Below are positions 50,038 to 56,087 of a stretch of 56,087 bases of DNA, piece after piece. This DNA is from Candidatus Aminicenantota bacterium (GTDB taxonomy: Bacteria; Acidobacteriota; Aminicenantia; UBA2199). The notes beneath the pieces are model-generated. The model was not told the origin of the DNA. It saw only the letters and a list, made by a program, of their open reading frames with translations, and ran no database searches. Location of the stretch: contig JAPKZK010000119.1 of assembly GCA_026393835.1 (NCBI GenBank), positions 1 through 56,087 of the forward strand, read 5' to 3'. A program made the translations under genes and the position numbers. Within the stretch, counting starts at the first letter, position 1. Every line of letters starts with the position of its first letter.

Positions 50038-50250
50038 TTAGGGGCCAGGCCAGTTTGACTCACTAAATAATTTTAATTGCTTCGGAACAAACTGCATCGA
50101 TTCGGGAATAAAATCCAACAAGTCATCGGCCGGGATATTCGCCAACTCCCGCGGTTCCATCTTATATAACCCACCCCCATAAACCCTTCCTTCCTCAAGA
50201 AGCGTGTCAATGTGAATCCGGTTCAGATTCAGCCAAATCCGGCGCTTTAG
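50038..50250 (-). pseudogene. C-terminal fragment of a DNA adenine methyltransferase
   Basis: A stop-bounded frame of about 70 codons without a start reads LNLNRIHIDTLL...VYGGGLYKMEPRELANIP, closely resembling the C-terminal end of N6-adenine methyltransferases of restriction systems (YGGGLYKxEPxEL). The catalytic part is gone. It directly abuts the stop codon of the RhuM gene, whose family commonly sits within restriction-modification operons. Confidence 0.65.
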
Positions 50251-51276
50251 TCATCGGCGCCCCTTGCAATAATTTTCTCCCGTCAACTGTTTGACGGCCT
50301 TATCGAAATCAGACTCAATCTGATTGGCCTCATTTTTTTGAATTTCACAATATTTTTCATATTCCCTATCCACAACTTCCACAGCCATTTCATGTGATAT
50401 CTTTCCAGCATGTTCCAGTATATTTTTTTCATTTAACTCTAAGAATCCATCCAATTTTTTGATCCAATCGATCATTCGCATTGGAATTTTTTCTTTGGCT
50501 CGGGTTTCGGCAAAAACCAGGTATTGTTCTACCAAACCTTTCAGTGCGGTTAATTCATCTTCTGCCAGATAATTCTTGGCGATCAAAGTATCCGGTTTCC
50601 TGATTTTTTTATATTTCCAGGATGTCAACCCCATATTCGGCTTCGAACTGTCAGCCCTGGAATAAACGATTTCAGCGGCTGTTTGGCCGGTAATAGCCCA
50701 ATGGAGTTTGTTCTGGACCGTTTGAAAGAACTCATGGGTTAAATCGTGGTTTGGATCGTAATCGATACTCAGCGTATAAATATCGGTTATTTTTTGATAA
50801 AACCGCCTCTCTGATATACGAATATCCTGGATTCTTTGGAGTAATTCATCAAAGTAATCATCTCCAAACCGGCCGGGATTTTTTAGCCGTTCATCATCCA
50901 GAACAAACCCTTTTATAATATACTCCTTTAATACTTCTGTCGCCCATTGCCTGAATTTAGTACCGACATGTGACCTGACACGGTAACCGATGGCAAGAAT
51001 CATATCAAGGTTATAGCACTCGGTCAGCCTTTCAACCGGTCTATCACCTTCTTTTTGAACTGTTCGGAAATTCCGAACAGTTGCCACGGGGTCCAATTCA
51101 CCATCCTGATAAATATTCTTAATATGCTCACTAATTGTGGCCTTGCTTTTTTGATATAGTTCTCCAATCTGCTTTTGAGAAAGCCATATGGCTTTTTCTT
51201 CAAGTTTTACCTCCAGACGGATACTGTTATCGTCTGCCCGGTATATTAAAATGTTTTTGGGTTGCATATCATTCAT
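50251..51276 (-). CDS. RhuM-family protein
   Basis: 341 aa. Residues 5-100 match the RhuM core: a phage-antirepressor-like region (AIWLSQKQIGELYQKSKATISEHIKNIY) and YNLDMILAIGYRVRSHVGTKFRQWATEVLKEYIIKGF. The C-terminal half is helical (DIYTLSIDYD, QNKLHWAITGQTAAEI). Soluble. First named in Salmonella pathogenicity islands, the family often occurs inside type I restriction loci and is thought to bind DNA or regulate. ATG at 51276 lacks a strong ribosome site; ATG three codons later is possible. Followed without gap by a methyltransferase relic, so it is probably the survivor of a decayed restriction locus. Confidence 0.85.
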   Translation of the reverse strand: MNDMQPKNILIYRADDNSIRLEVKLEEKAIWLSQKQIGELYQKSKATISEHIKNIYQDGELDPVATVRNFRTVQKEGDRPVERLTECYNLDMILAIGYRVRSHVGTKFRQWATEVLKEYIIKGFVLDDERLKNPGRFGDDYFDELLQRIQDIRISERRFYQKITDIYTLSIDYDPNHDLTHEFFQTVQNKLHWAITGQTAAEIVYSRADSSKPNMGLTSWKYKKIRKPDTLIAKNYLAEDELTALKGLVEQYLVFAETRAKEKIPMRMIDWIKKLDGFLELNEKNILEHAGKISHEMAVEVVDREYEKYCEIQKNEANQIESDFDKAVKQLTGENYCKGRR

Positions 51277-51317
51277 GGTAATATTTTAAAGAAAAATTCC
51301 AGGAAATGCAAGGGATG

Positions 51318-51343
51318 AAAATTGGACTGTCCCCTTATCCCTT
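51318..51343. repeat. Short dispersed element (AAATTGGACTGTCCCCTTATC)
   Basis: Second of the close pair with 49934-49960; the two flank the RhuM gene and the methyltransferase relic in direct orientation. Confidence 0.5.
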
Positions 51344-51443
51344 ATAATTGGAAAATGGACAGCAAGAAACATGACATCCGAAGCTCTACCGCCGCGGGGA
51401 TGCGATACCTTTCCCTTCTCCCGCCATTCCCCCACCACCGGAA

Positions 51444-51690
51444 GCCACATAATGGGTGCTTTATATCGCAACTCGACCTCCAGTTGCCACATAAAGGGTG
51501 CTTTATATCGCAACTCGACCCCCAGTTGCCACATAATGGGTGCTTTATATCGCAACTCGACCTCCGGATGCGACATAAAGGGTGCTTTATATGGCAACTC
51601 GACCCCCAGATGCGACATAAAGGGTGCTTTATATGGCAACTCGACCCCCAGTTGCCACATAATGGGTGCTTTATATCGCAACTCGACCCG
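51444..51690. repeat. 42-bp tandem repeat array with a hairpin in each unit
   Basis: Six units spaced exactly 42 bp (CACATAA at 51446, 51488, 51530, 51572, 51614, 51656). Each has GTTGCCACATAA, an 8-bp loop (TGGGTGCT), and TTATATCGCAAC, an imperfect inverted repeat; where the left arm reads GATGCGACATAA the right arm often reads TTATATGGCAAC. Both strands are open over the array because 42 is divisible by three, but no ribosome site precedes either frame. The rest of 51277-51799 holds only the short element above. Confidence 0.85.
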
Positions 51691-51799
51691 CGGAAACGGC
51701 AAAACTACCGGGAGCAGCCTTCCCCTGTATTCCACCATCCACTATACGCGAATACTACCGGACCCTGTTCCCGTAAAATATATATAAGGAGATTTATAA

Positions 51800-52528
51800 A
51801 TGACTGAAGAGAACAATACCGAACAAAACACCCCGGGCGAAACCACCCCGGACGATACAAAAAAAACTAAGAAAAGAAGAAACTCCGGCGAAGCCTTTGA
51901 AACAGATCTGGCCGTGGGTAGAAATACCCTCAAACTTTCGGCCGACGACCCCGGGCTCAAAGCCGATGCGGCAAGCGTGGGCTACGACGCCGCGGCCATA
52001 GCCCAGGGCCAGGCCTATTTCGATGCGCTTAACGAAGCCTACGAGGCGCAGAAAACCGCTTTTACCGCGCAGTTGAATGCCCACACGATATTCCTGGACT
52101 TGATGAAAGTGTCCAGGCAAAAAAGCTCGCGTATCGTGCAGGCGCTCCGCCTGGTCTTAAGAGACGACCCCAAAACCCTGGCCAATCTGAAACCGGCGGA
52201 TTTGAGGAAAAAAGCCTACGGACCCTGGTCCGAAGCCAACCGGTACTTTTTCAACAGATTAGGGGATCTTCCGGCGGTAACCGGGCTGTTGGCGGGAATA
52301 GGCGTGCCCCAGGCAATGATAGATGAGGCAAAGCTGGCCTTTAATAACACCCAAACCGCGGAAACGGCCCACAAAAACGCCAGGGCGGAAGCCCAACGGG
52401 CCACGGCGGCGAAAAATGACGCCTACATGGTTTATTCGAAATGGATGAATCGGTATATCAATGTGTTAGCCGCCGCCCTGGTAGACGACCCGCAAATGAG
52501 AGAAAAACTAGGCATCGTCGCCCATTAG
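51800..52528 (+). CDS. Hypothetical helical protein, 242 aa
   Basis: Soluble protein with a charged, disordered N-terminus (about 1-35, many Thr/Glu/Lys) and a long alpha-helical body rich in Ala (AQGQAYFDALNEAYEAQKTAF, FLDLMKVSRQKSSRI, AHKNARAEAQRATAAK). Two RLVLRDDP/AALVDDP-type segments recur, each after a helix, suggesting an internal duplication of a two-helix unit. Similar small helical proteins are widespread as conserved hypotheticals in diverse bacteria; no function is known to me. AAGGAG nine bases before the ATG. Stands alone between repeat elements. Confidence 0.75.
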   Translation: MTEENNTEQNTPGETTPDDTKKTKKRRNSGEAFETDLAVGRNTLKLSADDPGLKADAASVGYDAAAIAQGQAYFDALNEAYEAQKTAFTAQLNAHTIFLDLMKVSRQKSSRIVQALRLVLRDDPKTLANLKPADLRKKAYGPWSEANRYFFNRLGDLPAVTGLLAGIGVPQAMIDEAKLAFNNTQTAETAHKNARAEAQRATAAKNDAYMVYSKWMNRYINVLAAALVDDPQMREKLGIVAH

Positions 52529-52665
52529 CCAGCATGCTGCTGGACCCGCTTTGCAGGGCCTGGGGATTTCCTACATTGCACACATCATCTCAACTCTCAA
52601 TAAGAAGATGGTTTTTGGGGCCAGGGCCTATCCGAAAAGGTATGGAGATTTTGATATTTACTATT

Positions 52666-52694
52666 GTAGGGAACAGGCATTGCCTGTTCCCTAC
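52666..52694. repeat. 29-bp perfect inverted repeat
   Basis: GTAGGGAACAGGCA, one T, then the exact reverse complement. A half copy (TTGCCTGTCCCCTA) lies at about 26855-26870 at the edge of the PKS remnant. Possibly a small palindromic mobile element. The rest of 52529-52751 shows nothing. Confidence 0.7.
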
Positions 52695-52751
52695 CAATTT
52701 ACACTCCATTAAAAAGTATAAACGAAAAATGAAAAAATGTTAAGAAATTCA

Positions 52752-53327
52752 TTAAAGAAACTTAATGCCAAAAAGCACATAGAAACCACTGGATTTAAAC
52801 TCAGATGTCCCTAATTTTAGATTTGCCAGGCCCTTATAATATCTTCCTTCAATCATTAAAGCTGACCTTTTAAGGTCAATTTCTATGCCTGCGCCCACCA
52901 CCAGGCCAAAGTCCATGAAAGTATCGGTTTTTCCATCCTTCAAAATTTTCCCGAGACTATCGGTCCTTTCCGCAAAAGTAAGAGAACAGGAACCACCCGC
53001 AACGATAAATGGAAAGTTATACTTTTTAAATTTGTATTTAAACAATAGGGGCATGGTGAATTTTAAAAACTTGTAATAATTTACATTAGTAGGGGAGGAT
53101 ATAAAGTCAATCCTGTCGTAAGAAAATAATATGTCCGCTTCAAATCTACCTTTTGCAATGCCGGTTTCAATTCCAACACCGCCAGTAAGTCCCATTTTTG
53201 AATCGGAACTACCTACCCTGGGATTATATTTTGCGGATGATAAACCGCCAATAACCTTTATTATCCCGCCCTCGGCGAAAAGTGGGATTAACATCACCAA
53301 CAAAGATGCTGTAATAATTTTTTTCAT
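52752..53327 (-). CDS. Outer-membrane beta-barrel protein (tandem copy 2)
   Basis: 191 aa with signal peptide 1-19 (LLVMLIPLFAEG). Amphipathic strands with aromatic girdles (FEADILFSYD, MPLLFKYKFKKYNFPF, ALMIEGRYYKGL) and C-terminal FGIKFL. Clearly paralogous to the next gene upstream (shared IKV/MxGxxxxKYN start, LTGGxGxE, LLxKYKFKxxNxP, MxEGRYxxGLAN, SGFYxxxGxxF). Gap of 28 bp, so one operon. Probably porin-like or structural; ligand unknown. Confidence 0.8.
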   Translation of the reverse strand: MKKIITASLLVMLIPLFAEGGIIKVIGGLSSAKYNPRVGSSDSKMGLTGGVGIETGIAKGRFEADILFSYDRIDFISSPTNVNYYKFLKFTMPLLFKYKFKKYNFPFIVAGGSCSLTFAERTDSLGKILKDGKTDTFMDFGLVVGAGIEIDLKRSALMIEGRYYKGLANLKLGTSEFKSSGFYVLFGIKFL

Positions 53328-53355
53328 TTATTTTCTCCTTTTTGTCATGCTTTAT

Positions 53356-53925
53356 TCAGAAAAATCTAAACCCGCACATCATGAAAAACCCATTACACTT
53401 AAATTTCCTATTTTCTAATTCATGATTAGCCAATCCGATTCGATACCTTCCCTCCATCATGATGGAACTCTTTTTAAAATCAAGTTCCAACCCCAGTCCT
53501 ATTACAGCGCCATAGTCAACAAAGCTTTTCACCTGGATATTTTTTAAAGCTTGCCATTTTGAGTCGGTCTTTTGGGGCGACAGAAATCCAATGGTTCCTC
53601 CCACCAGGAAATAAGGGGAATTGAAATTTTTGAATTTGTATTTCAGCAGGCAATCCATATTGCCGTTTATAAATTTGTAGTAGCTTTTCTTGCCGCCGAT
53701 ATCGAATTTTTTTTTATCGCCTAGAACCAGGAGATCAACTTCAAGCCTAAGCCTGGTATAACCCTCAAACCCAAAGCCACCAGTTAATACCATTTTTGAA
53801 CTCTGCGGGGCATTTTCAAAATTATATTTCAACGCCGCCATCCCAGCCATCATTTTTATTGTCCCGGCTTCTGAACAAGTCGTAACTAAAATCATAAATG
53901 TTATAAAATACCCGACTTTTCGCAT
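53356..53925 (-). CDS. Outer-membrane beta-barrel protein (tandem copy 1)
   Basis: 189 aa with signal peptide 1-20 (TFMILVTTCSEAG). Same barrel plan as the downstream paralogue: LTGGFGFEGYTRLRLEVDLLV, LLKYKFKNFNSPYFLVGG, MMEGRYRIGLANHEL, and C-terminal FFMMCGFRFF with terminal Phe. First gene of a two-gene operon with its own promoter. The pair has diverged strongly, so the duplication is old. Confidence 0.8.
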   Translation of the reverse strand: MRKVGYFITFMILVTTCSEAGTIKMMAGMAALKYNFENAPQSSKMVLTGGFGFEGYTRLRLEVDLLVLGDKKKFDIGGKKSYYKFINGNMDCLLKYKFKNFNSPYFLVGGTIGFLSPQKTDSKWQALKNIQVKSFVDYGAVIGLGLELDFKKSSIMMEGRYRIGLANHELENRKFKCNGFFMMCGFRFF

Positions 53926-53956
53926 TTTCTATTCCTTGTTTTTAGTTTCAGAAGTG

Positions 53957-53985
53957 ATAGTACCACTATGAAGAATTTTTGTCAA
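53957..53985 (-). promoter_or_regulatory. Promoter of the tandem barrel operon
   Basis: Minus-strand TTGACA (53980-53985), 17-bp spacer, TACTAT (53957-53962), about 30 bp before the ATG. Confidence 0.7.
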
Positions 53986-54013
53986 GGCTTGACTGACAGA
54001 CAATTTCAGGAAG

Positions 54014-54042
54014 TTGACAAAAGCCGGAATACATTCTATTAT
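54014..54042 (+). promoter_or_regulatory. Promoter of the PLA2-like gene
   Basis: TTGACA (54014-54019), 17-bp spacer, TATTAT (54037-54042), about 30 bp before the ATG at 54079. Divergent from the barrel promoter. Confidence 0.7.
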
Positions 54043-54078
54043 ATACAAATAAGAGGTACAAGTAAGGAGGTAAAATAA

Positions 54079-55383
54079 ATGAAAAGCACTTTAAAAAAGG
54101 AAATGTTAATTTTAATAATATTATACCTGGCATCTTTTACTCTTACAATTTTCCCTGTAGCTATTGACCTTGACAGGTGGGATAAGGGTTTTTCCAGTTC
54201 TTCCGCTGTAGGTCAGTTGAATGAATTTGGCGTAGGTGCTGTAAATGTACCCGGTATATCTTCCGGGAGTCAGGTCGGTACTTCATCCCAGGGTAGCTCA
54301 AGTCATGATAACGATAATGATCATTCAAGCGGTGGAGATTCGTCTTCCATAGACCCCGGGCCATCATGGGAAACAATTCAAGATTCTAAGCGAAATGACA
54401 ATTATACTTCAGAACAAAACTCAATAAGTAACGAACATGCAAATGGGGTAACCCAGGATCATTATGAAGTAATATACTCACATGATGCTGCAAACGCCTA
54501 TGCCAGGGAAAGCCAGAGAGAGACCAGGCGAAGAGCTTTACAGAATCTTACGGCCAGGGAAAAACGTGAAAATGATATGGATTTCCGAAAATTAGTTCGA
54601 GAGATAGCGAAGATGGGTATATCCAATAAAGTTCTAGAACCTTATATGAAGGGAATATTTGACATCTACAAATTTGATAAAAACCTGTTAACAAAGGCTA
54701 AAAATAGTATTGAACTCACAATTGGGAATGGTAATGCCAATTATGTTACACAATACCTGGTTGTCGATGGCAAAACAATACTAATCAGGCGAGCAATAAA
54801 TGAAGCCAATAAACCCATAGAAGATAAAGTGGAATATGATGCAAACTTTCGTACTTACAGAATGATAAGGGGAAAAAATTTTGAAGAAGTCCAATATTAT
54901 GCCTATGACAAAGATAAAAACAAATTCTATAAGACAGGATCAAACCTGCTTGAAGTATATAGAAGAAATTGGTTTAACTCCAATTATATCGGGCCGAATA
55001 ACCCGACTTCCGGTAAAGTTGAACCGCTGAACCTGGCCGATATGGCAGCTAAGCTGCATGATATGGATTATGACAAAGCAGGCGCCAGGGGTTTTGGGGG
55101 GGCGTTGCTCAATTTGGACGATAAGGTCCTGGAGGCGGATAAACACTTAATATATCGGGCCCTTTCCATTTATATCCTGGCGGAAGTGAAGCCGGATTTC
55201 ATTGACCCTTATTCCGGTGAAAGTATACGCAATGAAAAGGATACCGCAAAAAATATCCTTAAGGGTTTCCGCGTTATTGTTGGTGAAAAAAACCTGAGAA
55301 AGGACTTTAATAATATAATGACGTCACTGGATAAAGCGATTGGCCCGGATAACTTTCCAGGCGGTTCCTATCGTTGGAAATAA
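54079..55383 (+). CDS. Exported protein with phospholipase A2-like domain
   Basis: 434 aa. Hydrophobic signal or anchor at 8-26 (LILIILYLASFTLTIFPVA), then a Ser/Gly/Asp-rich disordered stretch (about 38-125), a helical region with basic clusters and the C-terminal domain. Residues 302-356 read NYIGPNNP (resembling a Ca-binding YxGPGN loop), then about 16 residues later AAKLHDMDYDKAG with the HD catalytic dyad (His327-Asp328) and Tyr331-Asp332, and an acidic DDKVLEADKHL helix: the plan of parvoviral VP1/bacterial toxin-type PLA2-like domains. Few cysteines, as expected for that branch. AAGGAGG eight bases before the ATG. Possibly a lipolytic effector. No immunity gene is evident. Confidence 0.65.
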   Translation: MKSTLKKEMLILIILYLASFTLTIFPVAIDLDRWDKGFSSSSAVGQLNEFGVGAVNVPGISSGSQVGTSSQGSSSHDNDNDHSSGGDSSSIDPGPSWETIQDSKRNDNYTSEQNSISNEHANGVTQDHYEVIYSHDAANAYARESQRETRRRALQNLTAREKRENDMDFRKLVREIAKMGISNKVLEPYMKGIFDIYKFDKNLLTKAKNSIELTIGNGNANYVTQYLVVDGKTILIRRAINEANKPIEDKVEYDANFRTYRMIRGKNFEEVQYYAYDKDKNKFYKTGSNLLEVYRRNWFNSNYIGPNNPTSGKVEPLNLADMAAKLHDMDYDKAGARGFGGALLNLDDKVLEADKHLIYRALSIYILAEVKPDFIDPYSGESIRNEKDTAKNILKGFRVIVGEKNLRKDFNNIMTSLDKAIGPDNFPGGSYRWK

Positions 55384-55438
55384 ATAAACAATACAAAGAA
55401 ACTCAGTCAAGAAAATCTTAGAAAATCCACCTAAAAGA

Positions 55439-55474
55439 AAAAGGCCGGGATGAGAAATGGCATCCCGGCCTTTT
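55439..55474. terminator. Rho-independent terminator
   Basis: AAAAGGCCGGGATG, 8-base loop, CATCCCGGCCTTTTGTTTT: a perfect 12- to 14-bp stem with T-tail between convergent genes, working in both directions. Confidence 0.9.
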
Positions 55475-55519
55475 GTTTTAATGGGAACGTATTCTATTAA
55501 ACGTTCACTTATTAATGGA

Positions 55520-56087
55520 TTATAGTAACTCGAGTTTATCTACCCAACCTGCATCCGAACCGCTGCTGACACTGCCGTCCTTGACATAGGTCCATTTGAG
55601 GGTATGGGCGCCGCTGGTAACGGTATAGGTTTGCTGTGTCCAGTTGACTGTACCGGAAATCGAGGTTTTTAGGACGCCGTCGATGTAGAATCTCAGGTAA
55701 TCGTAATTGGCTTCCGAGGAGACTTTCCAGTAGAATTTAACAGTGGTTTTACCGGTGATAGCGGTTTCCATGGAAGAGCTCTGGCTGTGGGTAATCACGG
55801 GGCTCTGGGCGGCGTCGCCGCCGTAATAGGTGGTGGCGGCCTGGGAATACCAACTGCCGGTCCCCGACAGGGTAAAAGTCAAGCCGGGATAGTCTACTGC
55901 TTCGGCAATGGGGTCCGACGCCGGGGCCGCGATCTCCAGTTTATCTACCCAACCGCAGTCGGAACCGCCAACGGTACTGGCATCCTTGCTGTAGGTCCAT
56001 TTCAGCGTATGGGTCCCGGCGGCGATATTGTTCGATACCTGGGTCCAATCTACCGTACCGGAAATTTGGTTTTTCTGGACGCCGTCG
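55520..56087 (-). CDS. C-terminal part of a secreted protein with tandem beta-sandwich domains (5' end outside window)
   Basis: The frame is open through the window edge; the ATG at 55882 is internal. At least two copies of one domain are visible: ...WTQ...GTHTLKWTYSKDAS...SDCGWVDKLEI at the edge and ...WTQQTYTVTSGAHTLKWTYVKDGS...SDAGWVDKLELL at the C-terminus, the second preceded by LTFTLSGTGSWYSQ and VKFYWKVSSEANYDYLRFYIDG. This jelly-roll-like module is often repeated at the ends of extracellular proteases and adhesins. The enzyme portion, if any, lies outside. TAG stop at 55520. Confidence 0.8.
   Translation of the reverse strand, partial: DGVQKNQISGTVDWTQVSNNIAAGTHTLKWTYSKDASTVGGSDCGWVDKLEIAAPASDPIAEAVDYPGLTFTLSGTGSWYSQAATTYYGGDAAQSPVITHSQSSSMETAITGKTTVKFYWKVSSEANYDYLRFYIDGVLKTSISGTVNWTQQTYTVTSGAHTLKWTYVKDGSVSSGSDAGWVDKLELL

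Noticed and set aside
51444..51690. Possible CRISPR array
   Set aside because: Units are contiguous with no unique spacers and there is no cas gene; the same holds for the 21-bp arrays.
51286..51807. Repeat-peptide ORFs of 138-161 codons on both strands
   Set aside because: Created by a 42-bp array divisible by three; three competing frames, no ribosome sites.
55520..55882. Complete 120-aa protein starting at 55882
   Set aside because: The frame stays open to the window edge and holds a second copy of the same domain, so the ATG is internal.

Overview
The window reads like a piece of a secondary-metabolite-rich Gram-negative bacterial genome, with outer-membrane barrels, lipoproteins, exported peptidases and sigma70-type promoters with clean TTGACA/TATAAT-like boxes. 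Giant NRPS genes whose loops are filled with short repeats, the exported S9, M4 and S51 peptidases and a DUF2723/TPR protein together suggest a member of Candidatus Aminicenantes or a relative (Acidobacteriota neighbourhood). That assignment is inference; no rRNA or marker gene is present.

Layout. 0-2.5 kb: a small hypothetical gene, an inverted array of 21-bp repeats, and a DUF4143 ATPase. 2.5-26.4 kb: a minus-strand NRPS operon reading 26408 to 2500, made of a 5270-aa synthetase, a circularly permuted ATP-grasp-like enzyme and a 2221-aa synthetase with a thioesterase. Together the synthetases give six modules: C-A-PCP, C-A[radical SAM + B12]-PCP, C-A-PCP, C-A-PCP, then C | A-PCP split across the two proteins, then C-A[methyltransferase]-PCP-TE. 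By-eye specificity residues look proline-like for A2 and A4 and cysteine-like for A3. A polyketide synthase remnant lies directly upstream, so the line may once have been a longer PKS-NRPS hybrid. 26.9-30.9 kb: an exported cyanophycinase-like S51 peptidase and a decarboxylase/ATP-grasp gene pair. 31-32.6 kb: an ATPase plus PD-(D/E)XK-like gene pair, possibly defensive. 32.7-37.9 kb: TPR protein, dipeptidyl peptidase IV, lipoprotein and barrel. 38.3-39.7 kb: another 21-bp array, a broken sigma54 regulator and a truncated RiPP-type leader ORF. 39.7-46.5 kb: an N-terminally short type IIG-like methyltransferase, a radical SAM/SPASM protein and a DUF2723 membrane glycosyltransferase. 46.6-49.6 kb: a secreted M4 metalloprotease with PKD and GEVED domains. 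50-51.3 kb: RhuM plus the tail of a lost DNA methyltransferase. 51.4-56 kb: a 42-bp hairpin array, a helical hypothetical protein, two tandem barrels, a PLA2-like secreted protein and the end of a repeat-domain surface protein.

The most notable system is the NRPS. Two unrelated methyltransferase-type modules interrupt adenylation domains at the same A2-A3 position. One is a cobalamin-radical SAM unit in the reverse of the usual domain order, which would place radical C-methylation chemistry inside an adenylation domain. The same synthetase carries intergenic-type repeats (heptamers, a 28-bp palindrome, hairpins) kept in frame in loops of several A and C domains. A second notable signal is a conserved promoter plus upstream element of about 65 bp shared by two exported peptidase genes 21 kb apart.
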